From: Candidatus Binatus sp.
GTDB taxonomy: Bacteria; Desulfobacterota; Binatia; Binatales; Binataceae
NCBI RefSeq assembly: GCF_036567905.1
Contig: NZ_DATCTO010000008.1
Coordinates: forward strand, 1 to 64,000
Length of the DNA stretch: 64,000 nucleotides
Reading direction: 5' to 3'
The position numbers and the translations under genes are program-made. Positions 41,801 through 51,225 of the stretch are shown here, piece after piece. The notes below the pieces were generated by a model. It searched no databases and had not been told where the DNA came from. It saw only the letters and a program-made list of their open reading frames with translations. Every line of letters starts with the position of its first letter. The first letter of the stretch is position 1.

Positions 41801-42886
41801 CTAGTTGAACATCAACACAGTGCGCGCGACCTCGCCGGCCTTCATGGCGCGGAACGCCTCGTTGACGTCCTCGAGCTTGCCGCGGCGGCTGATCATGTCG
41901 TCGAGATTGAGGCGCCCCTGCATGTAGAAGTCGATGTAGCGGGGCATGTCGATGCGGAATCGGTTCGAGCCCATGTTGGAGCCTTGCAGCTTGCGCTCGG
42001 TCAGAAACATGTAGCCGTCGATCTCGACCTTCTGGCCGACGGGAATCATGCCGATCACGGTCGCAGTGCCGCCGGCCTTGAGCGAGTTGAACGATTGCTC
42101 GGCGGCCTTCTTGAGTCCGATCGCTTCAAAAGAGTAGTCAACGCCGCCGCCGGTCATTTTTCGGATTTCATCGACGGGATCGCTGCTGGACGCGTCAACG
42201 GTGTCGGTCGCGCCCATCCGCCTGGCCATCGCGAGCTTGCCCTCGAACATATCGACCGCGATTATTTTGCGCGCGCCCGCGATCCGCGCACCCTGGATCG
42301 CGGCGAGTCCAACGCCGCCCGCGCCGAAGACCGCGACCGTCGAGCCGGCTTCGATCTTCGCGGTATTGAGCACCGCGCCGACGCCGGTGGTGACGCCGCA
42401 TCCGATCAACGCCGCGCGATCCAGCGGCAGGTCCTCGCGAATCTTCACCACTGCATTCTCATGCAGCAGCATCTTCTCGCAGTAAGACGAGATGTCCAGG
42501 AACTGAAAGACCGGCTTGCCCTTCTGCGAGATGCGCGGTTTGTCCTGGGGGTTGCGCTGCGTGGCGGCCTTGTTCGAGCATCGATTCGGATGGCCTGACA
42601 TGCATTGCTCGCAGTTGCCGCAGAACACCGACAGGCAGCAGATCACGTGATCGCCGGGCTTCACGTAGGTTACCTGTTTGCCGACTTCTTCGATGATTCC
42701 GGCGGCCTCGTGGCCGAGCACCGCGGGCGCAGGGTACGGGTATAAGCCGTCAACGAAATGCAGATCGCTATGGCATACGCCGCTGGCGACGGTTTTGATC
42801 AGGACTTCGCGGTCCTGCGGCTTGTCGAGTTCGACGTCCTCGATGCTGAGCGGCAAATTGGGCCCGTGGAAAACGGCGGCTTTCAT
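41801..42886 (-). CDS. Zinc-dependent alcohol dehydrogenase (MDR family), paralogue
   Basis: A 361-residue paralogue of the gene at 40684, roughly 70-75% identical by eye, with the same zinc ligands (GVCHSDLH, GHEAAG, CGNCEQCMSGHPNRC) and cofactor fold (VAVFGAGGVGLAAIQGA, VDMFEGKL). The pair is separated by 31 bases and probably forms one operon that arose by tandem duplication; differences cluster in the substrate-side segment DGLYPYPAPA. AAGGAG lies 8 bases before ATG 42886. A 7-bp tandem repeat begins 49 bases upstream of the start. Confidence 0.9.
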   Translation of the reverse strand: MKAAVFHGPNLPLSIEDVELDKPQDREVLIKTVASGVCHSDLHFVDGLYPYPAPAVLGHEAAGIIEEVGKQVTYVKPGDHVICCLSVFCGNCEQCMSGHPNRCSNKAATQRNPQDKPRISQKGKPVFQFLDISSYCEKMLLHENAVVKIREDLPLDRAALIGCGVTTGVGAVLNTAKIEAGSTVAVFGAGGVGLAAIQGARIAGARKIIAVDMFEGKLAMARRMGATDTVDASSSDPVDEIRKMTGGGVDYSFEAIGLKKAAEQSFNSLKAGGTATVIGMIPVGQKVEIDGYMFLTERKLQGSNMGSNRFRIDMPRYIDFYMQGRLNLDDMISRRGKLEDVNEAFRAMKAGEVARTVLMFN

Positions 42887-42935
42887 TCTGAGTGCTCCTT
42901 GAGTGTGGCGATAGTATTGGCTGCACGCGCGGGCA

Positions 42936-42980
42936 ACGAAAAACGAAACACGAAAAACGAAAAACGAGAAACCAAAAACG
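42936..42980. repeat. Heptanucleotide tandem repeat (ACGAAAA x 6)
   Basis: Six 7-base units (ACGAAAA, ACGAAAC, ACGAAAA, ACGAAAA, ACGAGAA, ACCAAAA) plus ACG lie upstream of the dehydrogenase pair. Read on the minus strand they form phased T-tracts, which could bend DNA or act like an UP element. Confidence 0.8.
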
Positions 42981-43071
42981 TCCTGCACCGCGCGAGCGCC
43001 GTGATAATTACCTTACTACCACACTGGCGGCGCATTTCCAGTGCGGGACTTCCAGGCGCCGATGGACGGAA

Positions 43072-44658
43072 CTACGGAAACATCGCCGGCCGGGCTGCGC
43101 CCGCGAACGGAACGCCCACGAGCCGGGCGGCAGGTGAGTTCGCGCGCGCGTACAGCCGGGCCGTGTCGTCGCTATAGATGAGCCGCCAGTCCTCGCGCGA
43201 GTCCATCAGCTTGCGCGCCCCGATGTCCGGCGGAATCAGCACGAAGTCGGTCGGAAATTTGGTCAAGGCCGCATCGGCGCCCGCCTGGTTGTAGGTGAAC
43301 ACGAAAAACTTTTTCAGCACAGCTTGCGGATAGACCGTGTCGTAGCGCCCGTCCATGAATACTTTCGAGTCCGGCCCCAAGTGCCAAATCAGGTACTCGC
43401 CCCATGAAAACAGCCCAAGCACGTTGCCCTTGAGATCGCGATCCTTCATGAACGCGCAGGCACTGACGGGATAAGGATCGAAGGACGTGAGCCGATTCGA
43501 GAAGAGACCGCTGGTCCACAGGATTGCCAGCGCGAGCATCGCAAGTATCGCCTGGTTAAGCCGCGACGAGGGCCGCGCTGCTCGAGGATCGTCGCGAATC
43601 GCAGGCCATCGGCGCTCGAGCGCTCGCGGCAGATGACGCGCGAGTGGCGCGGCAATCGCGATAACCGCAACTGGTAAGTTGCGCACCGAAACGAACGCCG
43701 CCGCGGACATCACGGCTGCTATCGCGATCAGCGGGAGATCGTCCTTCGATGGGCTCAAGATGAACGAAACGGCCAACGCCGCCATCGGGACAATCCCGAG
43801 CACCAGGTAGATCGGGCCGACCGCCTGGGAATGCCAACTCGCGACGATTGCCTTCAAAAGCGGCTGCCAATCGACCATTACGATCCGCGTGTACGGATTG
43901 AACAGCGCATGAAGTACCGCATGCCATGCGCCGACTCCGTATGGATTCGCCAGCGTCGCGAGCGTCGATAACGCCGTAATCGCACCGAGCCGAAGTGCGC
44001 GTGCGAGGCCGCGGTGATTGACGACATCCTGCACGCCGGACACGGCGCTATAGATTGCGAGCGTCGCGATTCCGAGGATGAATCCGCCGTGCAGATTGGC
44101 CGACACTGCGAGCATCGGAACCGCCAGCCATAGCGGCGCGGCGCGGCGGCCATAAACCTCGCGCGTGAGCATATAGATGAGCGCGCTCAGCAGGACGAAA
44201 CTGAAGATCTGCGGCCGGAATTGCACATACGACGCGATCGCCAGGGCAGAAACCAGCAGGATTGCGAACTGGATCAGCGGCGGCGCGCCGGTCTCGCTTT
44301 CCGAAGCGGCGAGGAAGACAACGATCAGGGCCGCACACCCAAGTTTCATCAGCTTGAGGCCGAAGACTCCCAGATGATTGTAGAGCGTCCCCATTATCAA
44401 CTCGCTCGACCATTCGTGATTGAGCCACAGATGGCCCGGTGCGGAATATGAATACGGATCGCGCCACACGATGTGTCCCGCGTTGAGCACGGCTTGCCCG
44501 AAGCGGACGTGACCCCACAGATCCGGGTCGGCGAGGCGGTTCAAGTCGGCGATGGCAATCGCGACCAGGATCAGCGCCGGAGAGTAGCGAAACAGCGACG
44601 CGACGGCGGGCCGTGCGGGCTGCGACAATTCGGAAGGAGGGGAGGATTCAGGCGTCAC
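43072..44658 (-). CDS. GT-C-like polytopic membrane protein, paralogue 1 of 3
   Basis: A 528-residue protein with about ten membrane helices. The first loop reads LADPDLWGHVRFGQ (about 40-53), an acidic motif positioned as in GT-C enzymes, and DPYSYSAPGHLWLNHEWSSE follows. The C-terminal soluble part has a FMDGRYDTVYP motif (about 445). I recognise a widespread uncharacterised family but no function; glycosyl transfer from a lipid carrier is an inference. GTG 44658 with CGGAG upstream aligns its N-terminus with the two paralogues and places it 20 bases after the preceding gene; an ATG at 44796 would overlap that gene. It is the most diverged of the three. Confidence 0.7.
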   Translation of the reverse strand: MTPESSPPSELSQPARPAVASLFRYSPALILVAIAIADLNRLADPDLWGHVRFGQAVLNAGHIVWRDPYSYSAPGHLWLNHEWSSELIMGTLYNHLGVFGLKLMKLGCAALIVVFLAASESETGAPPLIQFAILLVSALAIASYVQFRPQIFSFVLLSALIYMLTREVYGRRAAPLWLAVPMLAVSANLHGGFILGIATLAIYSAVSGVQDVVNHRGLARALRLGAITALSTLATLANPYGVGAWHAVLHALFNPYTRIVMVDWQPLLKAIVASWHSQAVGPIYLVLGIVPMAALAVSFILSPSKDDLPLIAIAAVMSAAAFVSVRNLPVAVIAIAAPLARHLPRALERRWPAIRDDPRAARPSSRLNQAILAMLALAILWTSGLFSNRLTSFDPYPVSACAFMKDRDLKGNVLGLFSWGEYLIWHLGPDSKVFMDGRYDTVYPQAVLKKFFVFTYNQAGADAALTKFPTDFVLIPPDIGARKLMDSREDWRLIYSDDTARLYARANSPAARLVGVPFAGAARPAMFP

Positions 44659-44678
44659 GATGGCTCCGGCGTCAGGCT

Positions 44679-46244
44679 TCAAGGAAATTGCCGGTGATGG
44701 ATCGGTCCCGACTCGGAAACTGCTGGAATATTCGCGGCGTCGGAACCCTTGCGCGCGTACAACACGGCGACCGGATCTGAGTAAATGAGCCGCCAATCGC
44801 GCTGGGAAGCCATCAGCTTTACGGCCGGCAAACCTCTCTGGACCAAAACGAAATCATTCGGATACGCCGCCAGCGTATGCGATCCACCGGTCAGGTTGTT
44901 GGCGAACTCCAGATAGTCCTGGAACACTGCGGGAGGATAGGCCAGGTCGTAGCGGCTGTCGATGAAGACTTTCATGCCTGGCGCGCCATGCCAAATGACG
45001 TACTGACCCCATGCGTACTGCGCCAGCACGTTCCCGGTGAGCCGGTGGCTGTTCATGAAGTTGACGGCATCAACCGGATTGTCGGATGCGTCGATGCCGG
45101 GCGACAGAATTCCGCTGTACCGCGCGAGCCCGATGGCGGCGACCGCGGCGAGGATTTCAATGACCAGTCGACCTGCACGCGGCATCGCTCGAGCGCCGGG
45201 AGCGTGAGCGGCGGCGGTGACCTCGCGCGGCCGCACGAGCAAGCCCAGGTGGTTCGCAAACACAGGCGCGATCGCAATCGCCGCGATCGGAATGTTGCGG
45301 ACGGCCGCGAAGGCTGCCGCGAGCATTACGGCGGCGACCGCGACCAGCGGCGCGTCCGCAGCTTTCGGCTTAAGAACTACTGATACGGCAGCGGCGGCAA
45401 AAAAGAAAAACACCAGGACGAAATACCTCTTCTCGACGCTCCCGCTGTGCGCGGTCGTCAGATCAACCATCAGCGGTTTCCAATCCATAATCGCGTAATG
45501 CGTCATCGGGTTCAGGATCGAGTGGATCAGCGTGTACCAGGTGTCGCGCGCGGGCGGGATTAGAAACGTGCACAAAGTAGATGCGGCAGCGGCGGCGGTA
45601 ATCGCAACAATGCCAAGCCCGCGACGCGGACCGTGGCCCGCAAGGATGTCGGACAGGAGGATAGTTGCTCCATACACGCCGATCGCAACGAAGCCTATAA
45701 AAAATCCGCCGTGAAAATTGCTCCAAATCGCGACGATCGGAATCGCAATCCAGAGCCTCGCGGAACCGCGCCAGTTGTGACGGGCAAGCAGCGCGATAAT
45801 CGCTGACAGCGCGAAGAAGTCGAATAGCTGCGGCCGAAACTGCATCACCGGCGCCAGGATCAGCGCCACGACCAGCAGGATTGCCGCCTGCACGAACGCT
45901 GGCGCCGCGGTTTCGGACTCAGCGAGAACAATAAAGCAGATAGTGCCAACCGCGCACACGAACTTGAGCAGCTTCAGGCCGAACGGGCCGAACTTGTCGA
46001 ACATCGCGGCCATCAGGACTTCGCTCAACCATTCATGACGCAGCCACGAGTAGCCCGGCGCCGAATACGAATAGGGATTGCCGCGCGGCAGCGAGCCATG
46101 AGCAAGGAGCTCGCGGCCCCACAGAACGTGTCCCCACAGATCGGGATCGCTGAGCTGGCGTGCGTCCGCAATCACGATCGCGAACAGGATCAGTGCCGGG
46201 GAGTAGCGCAGCAGCGAGACGCGAGCGGGATTGGCGGCCACCAT
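44679..46244 (-). CDS. GT-C-like polytopic membrane protein, paralogue 2 of 3
   Basis: A 521-residue membrane protein nearly identical to the next gene upstream over most of its length. Shared landmarks are SDPDLWGHVLWGRELL (about 27-42), NPYSYSAPGYSWLRHEWLSE (about 51-70) and FIDSRYDLAYPPAV (about 438). Only the last 25 or so residues differ from the other two copies (KGSDAANIPAVSESGPIHH). Part of a 1.63-kb tandem duplication. Confidence 0.72.
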   Translation of the reverse strand: MVAANPARVSLLRYSPALILFAIVIADARQLSDPDLWGHVLWGRELLAHGSLPRGNPYSYSAPGYSWLRHEWLSEVLMAAMFDKFGPFGLKLLKFVCAVGTICFIVLAESETAAPAFVQAAILLVVALILAPVMQFRPQLFDFFALSAIIALLARHNWRGSARLWIAIPIVAIWSNFHGGFFIGFVAIGVYGATILLSDILAGHGPRRGLGIVAITAAAAASTLCTFLIPPARDTWYTLIHSILNPMTHYAIMDWKPLMVDLTTAHSGSVEKRYFVLVFFFFAAAAVSVVLKPKAADAPLVAVAAVMLAAAFAAVRNIPIAAIAIAPVFANHLGLLVRPREVTAAAHAPGARAMPRAGRLVIEILAAVAAIGLARYSGILSPGIDASDNPVDAVNFMNSHRLTGNVLAQYAWGQYVIWHGAPGMKVFIDSRYDLAYPPAVFQDYLEFANNLTGGSHTLAAYPNDFVLVQRGLPAVKLMASQRDWRLIYSDPVAVLYARKGSDAANIPAVSESGPIHHRQFP

Positions 46245-46306
46245 GGTATCCCGTTATACACGCGCGCCGAAGCAGATCGTATCGCTGCCGAGCCGCGCCC
46301 CGCGGA

Positions 46307-47872
46307 CTACGGAAACATCGCCGGCCCGGCTGTGCCCGCGAACGGAACGCCATCGAGCCGGGCAGCAGGTGAGTTCGCGCGGGCGTACAGCACGGCGACC
46401 GGATCTGAGTAAATGAGCCGCCAGTCGTGCCGGGAAGCCATCAGCTTCGCGGCCGGCGAACCTCTCTGGACCAACACGAAATCATGCGGATACGCCGCCA
46501 GCGTATGCGATCCGCCGGCCATGTTGTTGGCGAGCTCAAGGTAGTCGCGGATCACCGCGGCGGGATAGCCCTCGTCGTAGCGGCTGTCGATGAAGACTTT
46601 AGTGCCTGGCGCGCCATGCCAAATGACGTACTGGCCCCATTCAAAGGTAGTCAGCACGTTTCCGGTGAGCCGGTGGCTGTTCATGAAGTTGATGGCATCG
46701 GCGGGATTGTCGGTTGCGTCTATTCCGGGCGACAGAATTCCGCTATACCGCGCGAGCCCGATGGCGGCGACCGCGACCAAGATTTCAATGACCAATCGGC
46801 CCGCACGCGGCATCGCTCGACCGCTCGAAGCCGGTGCGGCGGCGGTGACCTCGCGCGGCCGCACGAGCAAGCCCAGGTGGTTCGCAAACACCGGCGCGAT
46901 CGCAATCGCCGCAATCGGGATGTTGCGGACGGCCGCGAAGGCTGCCGCGAGCATTACGGCGGCGACTGCGACCAGCGGCGCGTCCGCAGCTTTCGGCTTA
47001 AGAACTACCGATACGGCGGCGGCGGCAAAAAAGAAAAACACCAGGACGAAATATTTCTTCGCGATGCTCCCGCTATCCGCAGTCGTCAGAGCAGCTATCA
47101 GCGGTCTCCAATCCGCAACCTGACTGCGCGTCATCGGGTTCCGGAGCTCGCTTATTAGCGAGTACCAGGTGTCGCGCGCGGGCGGGATCAGAAACGTGCA
47201 CAAAGTGGATGCGGCAGCGGCGGCGGTAATCGCGACAATGCCAAGCCCGCGGCGCGGACCGAGGCCCGCAAGGATGTCGGACAGGAGGGTGGTTGCTCCA
47301 TACACGCCGATTGCGACGAGGCCTATAAAAAATCCGGCGTGAAAATTGCTCCAAATCGCGACGATCGGGATCGCAATCCATAGCGGCGCCGAACCGCGCC
47401 AGTTGTGACGGGCAAGCAGCGCGACAATCGCCGACAGCGCGACGAAATCTAACAGCTGCGGCCGAAACTGCACCATCGGCGCCAGGATCATCGCCACCAC
47501 CAGCAGGATTGCCGCCTGCACGAACGCCGGCGCCGCGGTTTCGGACTCAGCGAGAGCAATAAAGCAGATAGTGCCGGCCGCGCAGGTGAACTTGAGCAGC
47601 TTGAGGCCGAACGGGCCGAACTTGTCGAACATCGCGGCCATCAGGACTTCGCTCAACCATTCATGACGCAGCCACGGGTAGCCCGGCGCCGAATACGAAT
47701 AAGGATTGACGCGCGGCAGCGAGCCATGAGCGAGAAGCTCGCGGCCCCAGAGAACGTGTCCCCAGAGATCGGCACCGGTGTGCTGGAGTGCGTCTGCGAT
47801 CACAATCGCGAGCAGGATCAGTGCCGGGGAGTAGCGCAACAGCGAGACGCGAGCGGGATTGGCGGCCATCAT
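46307..47872 (-). CDS. GT-C-like polytopic membrane protein, paralogue 3 of 3
   Basis: A 521-residue membrane protein and first gene of the tandem trio. It matches paralogue 2 through nearly the whole protein, including ADLWGHVLWGRELLAHGSLP (about 29-48) and FIDSRYDEGYPAAV. Its first-loop motif has lost one acidic residue (TGADLWGH in place of SDPDLWGH). Its last 25 residues (ANSPAARLDGVPFAGTAG) match paralogue 1 instead of paralogue 2. The bases upstream of its start also recur upstream of paralogue 2. Confidence 0.72.
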   Translation of the reverse strand: MMAANPARVSLLRYSPALILLAIVIADALQHTGADLWGHVLWGRELLAHGSLPRVNPYSYSAPGYPWLRHEWLSEVLMAAMFDKFGPFGLKLLKFTCAAGTICFIALAESETAAPAFVQAAILLVVAMILAPMVQFRPQLLDFVALSAIVALLARHNWRGSAPLWIAIPIVAIWSNFHAGFFIGLVAIGVYGATTLLSDILAGLGPRRGLGIVAITAAAAASTLCTFLIPPARDTWYSLISELRNPMTRSQVADWRPLIAALTTADSGSIAKKYFVLVFFFFAAAAVSVVLKPKAADAPLVAVAAVMLAAAFAAVRNIPIAAIAIAPVFANHLGLLVRPREVTAAAPASSGRAMPRAGRLVIEILVAVAAIGLARYSGILSPGIDATDNPADAINFMNSHRLTGNVLTTFEWGQYVIWHGAPGTKVFIDSRYDEGYPAAVIRDYLELANNMAGGSHTLAAYPHDFVLVQRGSPAAKLMASRHDWRLIYSDPVAVLYARANSPAARLDGVPFAGTAGPAMFP

Positions 47873-48020
47873 GGTATCGGGCTAGGCGCGCGCGCCGAAG
47901 CAGATCGTCTCGTTGCTGAGCCGCACGACGCCGTCCGCTGCCGCATATTCCCGCGCGGGCCGGCCTTCCGCCGGCTTTTCATTTTTCAAATCGCCGGGAT
48001 TCTGAAGGCTCATCGCAAGT

Positions 48021-49334
48021 TCACCTTCGCAGAACCGTTACGCCGCGCAGCCGCGCGACGACCTCCGGATATTCCTTTCTATATGACCGGGCGGCATCCG
48101 GCGCGAGGTTCTGACGCCCAAGAATCAACACGGCAGGCGCCGATGCTGACGCGCCGTAACGAACCGCGCGATCGAGTTGATCGGCGGGGAGATAATATCG
48201 GACGACTTCGATCGCATACGCCGGAACGACGGTCATGACCTCGCCGGGTTTGAGCGCGGAGGAGGCGGCCGCAATTGCTTCGCGATACTGCGCGTCGTGC
48301 GGCTTGCGATCGTACGAAACGATATGGCCGGCGGAGAATGCGACTGCGAGCGCGAGCGCGCCGATGCGGACGAGATCGCCGGGCAGCTCGAATATCCCCA
48401 GCGCGACGAAAATGAAAAACGGAACGAAGCACGACAGCGCGTAACGCTCGACGAACACCGGCGCGATCGTGTATGACGCGGCAACCATCACCACCGGCGG
48501 CGCCCACATCCAGAGGAGCGCGAAGCCGACGGCGTCGTGCGCGCCGCGGCGCCATCCGCGGACCGCACCCCAAATCGCAAGCGCCGCGAGGATCGGGAAC
48601 GCGAAGCTGCCGGTTGCTTTATTGAATAGCGCGAAGGGCGCGTATAATGCCGGCGGCCTGCGCCATCCGCCGACGCTCCCGGCCGAGGCCGCGCGCAGAG
48701 AAGAAAAAAGCCTCGGTACGAGAATCAATCCTGCCGCCGCGAGCGCAATCGCGATCGCCCACCCGCGCCGCGCCTTCGCATTATCCGGGCGCCATCGCGC
48801 GCGCGCTACTACATTCAGCAGCCACAAGCCTTCGCTCGCGGGCACCAGCAATGCGGCGAAGTTCGAGGCGATCGCAATTGCCGTCAGAACCAAGAGTGCC
48901 GCGTAATTCGCGAGACCGCCGACGCGAAGCGCGCGGAGGAACATCGCTACTTGCGCGAGAACCGCCGCGAGCATCAGCGGATACATCCGCGCCTCGCGCG
49001 AGTACTTGATCGTGACGAGGTTCACGGCAAAGACCAGTGCGGCAAGCCCGGCAATTATCCTGACGTCGTCGCTGGTCAACGCCGATTCTCTTTCAGACCC
49101 GGGCGCGAACAGTTCGCAACTGACAAGATAAACCAACAGTATCGACACGACGCCGAAGGCCGCCGACATCGCGCGCATCGCGACCAGGCTCGATCCGAAA
49201 AGCGCGATCCATCCATGCAGCATCAAGTCATGTATCGGCAGCTCGCCGGGATTGAGCGCCGGCTGGCGTGCGATCACTTCGGCGGCGGTCGGCGCGGAGG
49301 CGGCGGCCCATGATGCGCCCTCGTCCGCCGACAT
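48021..49334 (-). CDS. GT39/PMT-like membrane glycosyltransferase, N-terminus unclear
   Basis: A 437-residue (from ATG 49334) membrane protein with about ten helices. SADEGASWAAASAPT near the start is the acidic first-loop motif of GT39/PMT-type enzymes, and SREARMYPLMLA (about 112) with VERYALSCFVPFF later are typical. The frame stays open upstream and encodes a good first membrane helix (ALSLTLLLVALAAGGALRFY) that the family needs, but it has no ATG, GTG or TTG there. CTG 49502, preceded by AAGGAAAGG, is a candidate start and overlaps the HU gene by 4 bases. So the gene either uses CTG or has lost its start. Confidence 0.7.
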   Translation of the reverse strand: MSADEGASWAAASAPTAAEVIARQPALNPGELPIHDLMLHGWIALFGSSLVAMRAMSAAFGVVSILLVYLVSCELFAPGSERESALTSDDVRIIAGLAALVFAVNLVTIKYSREARMYPLMLAAVLAQVAMFLRALRVGGLANYAALLVLTAIAIASNFAALLVPASEGLWLLNVVARARWRPDNAKARRGWAIAIALAAAGLILVPRLFSSLRAASAGSVGGWRRPPALYAPFALFNKATGSFAFPILAALAIWGAVRGWRRGAHDAVGFALLWMWAPPVVMVAASYTIAPVFVERYALSCFVPFFIFVALGIFELPGDLVRIGALALAVAFSAGHIVSYDRKPHDAQYREAIAAASSALKPGEVMTVVPAYAIEVVRYYLPADQLDRAVRYGASASAPAVLILGRQNLAPDAARSYRKEYPEVVARLRGVTVLRR

Positions 49335-49498
49335 CTCGAGCGCGCCGAGATTGTAAAAGCGCAGGGCACCGCCCGCGGCGAGAGCGACGAGGAGCAGGGT
49401 GAGACTCAGCGCACGGGCCGAAACGATCGGGCGGGGTGTCGTTTGAGCGTGCGGATGATCGCGTAGTTGATCGCGCTCACCGGCTTTGGGAGCGGCCG

Positions 49499-49768
49499 TC
49501 AGAGACCTTTCCTTAGCTGCGGCGCCGGACGAAAGCCCACCGTGCGAGCCGCCGGAATGGTCATTGGCGCGTTCGTGCGTGGATTGAAGCCGGCGCGTGC
49601 GCGGCGCCGGCGCACGGAAAAAGTGCCGAAGCCGGGCACCCAGAAGCGCTTGTCCTTGCGAATCGAACGCGCAATTTGTTCGAATGCGAGGTCCAGGGTA
49701 GTGGCGACCAGTTTTTTGGGCTGATCGGTGGACCGGGCGATCGTGTCAATCAGTTCGGCTTTGGTCAT
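49499..49768 (-). CDS. HU/IHF-type DNA-binding protein
   Basis: An 89-residue histone-like protein. MTKAELIDTIARSTDQPKKL forms the N-terminal helices and GFGTFSVRRRRARAGFNPR (about 47-65) is the HU signature leading into the DNA-binding arms, which here carry an unusually long run of arginines; the arm tip has NPRTNAPMTIPAARTV with the intercalating Pro. It bends and compacts DNA as a dimer. GGAGG precedes ATG 49768 by 9 bases. It lies 22 bases after trmFO and could be cotranscribed. Confidence 0.93.
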   Translation of the reverse strand: MTKAELIDTIARSTDQPKKLVATTLDLAFEQIARSIRKDKRFWVPGFGTFSVRRRRARAGFNPRTNAPMTIPAARTVGFRPAPQLRKGL

Positions 49769-49790
49769 CGACAAGGACCTCCACAAATTC

Positions 49791-51140
49791 CTATAGCCGA
49801 AGTGCGCGCGGAGCCATAGCCGCAGGCGGTTCGATTTGATTGCGCTCGATCCACCCGTCGATCGCCGCCAGCGCACGCGTACCCATCTCGATTTTCTTCT
49901 GACGGCCTCGCGCACGGATCTTCAAATCAGGCATCAGGCCGTAGTTCGCGTTCATAGGCTGGAAGTCGCGCCGCGCGGGATCGGTGATATAGGCGATAAT
50001 CGATCCGAGCGCGGTCTCGGGCGGCGCAACGATCAGTTCGCGACTCATAACCAGGTTGGCGGCGTTGATTCCCGCCAGCAATCCCGCGGCGGCGGACTCG
50101 ACGTAGCCTTCGACCCCGACCATCTGGCCGGCCAAAAACAAATCGTCGCGCGCCTTGAGCTGAAGTGTGGGACGGATCAGGCGTGGCGAGTCGATAAACG
50201 TGTTGCGATGGATCGAGCCGAGGCGCACGAACTGCGCCTTGCCCAGTGCGGGGATCATTCGCAGCACGCGGAGCTGCTCCGGATACGTCATCTTGGTCTG
50301 GAATCCGACCATATTGTACAGCCGGCCGGCGGCGTCGTCCTGCCGCAGCTGCACGACCGCAAACGGCCGGCGCCCGCTGTGCGGCTCTGAGAGCCCGACC
50401 GGACGCATCGGACCGAATGCGAGCGTCATCGGGCCGCGGCGCGCCATTTCCTCAATCGGCATGCATCCTTCGAAATAAACCGGCTTCTCGAATGGGTGCA
50501 GTTCGATTTTTTCAGCCGCCACAACCGCCGCGACGAAGGCGTGGTACTGAACATCGGTCATCGGGCAGTTGATGTAATCATCGCCGCCCTTGCCGTAGCG
50601 CGAGGCTTTGAACGCCACGGCCATGTCGATCGAATCGGCGGCGACGATTGGCGCGATCGCGTCGTAGAAATACAAGTTGCGCGCACCGATCAGGCGGTTG
50701 AGCGACTCGCCCAGCGCCGGACTGGTCAGAGGACCGGTGGCGAGAATGGTCAGCCCGGCGGGTATCTCCGACGCCTCGACGCGTGAAATCTCCACCATCG
50801 GATGATCCTGGAGCGCCACGGTGATGGCGCGCGAGAAGTCATTGCGATCGACGGCGAGTGCGGAACCCGCCGGCACCCGCGCGCGATCGGCGGCCGCAAT
50901 CACCAGCGAGCCAAGCCGGCGCATCTCTTCTTTGAGCACGCCCACGGCGGTCTCCATCGAATCGTTGCGCAGCGAGTTCGAGCACACCAGCTCCGCGAAA
51001 TCCGCCGTCCGATGCGCTTCGGTCATTTTGACCGGCCGCATCTCGACCAGCCGCACGGCAATACCCCTGCGCGCGAGCTGGTAGGCGGCCTCGCTGCCCG
51101 CGAGTCCCGCTCCGACAACGGTTACCTGGCTTTCACTCAT
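49791..51140 (-). CDS. trmFO: Methylenetetrahydrofolate-tRNA-(uracil-5-)-methyltransferase
   Basis: A 449-residue flavoenzyme that forms ribothymidine at position 54 of tRNA, using methylene-tetrahydrofolate and FADH2. The FAD site opens VTVVGAGLAGSEAAYQLARR (about 6-25). VCSNSLRND (about 53-61) contains one redox Cys, FEGCMPIEEMARRG (about 223-236) the other, and GQMVGVEGYVESAAAGLLAG (about 341-360) is the C-terminal FAD motif. All hallmarks are present and the length is normal. dprA-topA-trmFO in this order is a common arrangement. A 479-bp repeat-filled gap separates it from topA here. Confidence 0.96.
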   Translation of the reverse strand: MSESQVTVVGAGLAGSEAAYQLARRGIAVRLVEMRPVKMTEAHRTADFAELVCSNSLRNDSMETAVGVLKEEMRRLGSLVIAAADRARVPAGSALAVDRNDFSRAITVALQDHPMVEISRVEASEIPAGLTILATGPLTSPALGESLNRLIGARNLYFYDAIAPIVAADSIDMAVAFKASRYGKGGDDYINCPMTDVQYHAFVAAVVAAEKIELHPFEKPVYFEGCMPIEEMARRGPMTLAFGPMRPVGLSEPHSGRRPFAVVQLRQDDAAGRLYNMVGFQTKMTYPEQLRVLRMIPALGKAQFVRLGSIHRNTFIDSPRLIRPTLQLKARDDLFLAGQMVGVEGYVESAAAGLLAGINAANLVMSRELIVAPPETALGSIIAYITDPARRDFQPMNANYGLMPDLKIRARGRQKKIEMGTRALAAIDGWIERNQIEPPAAMAPRALRL

Positions 51141-51225
51141 CGGGAATTGCCGCCTGAACAGGAGTCTGGATGCGGTGAGCCGCGATCGTGGTGTTTTTTT
51201 GACTGGTCGAATAGGGCCGGGGAGA

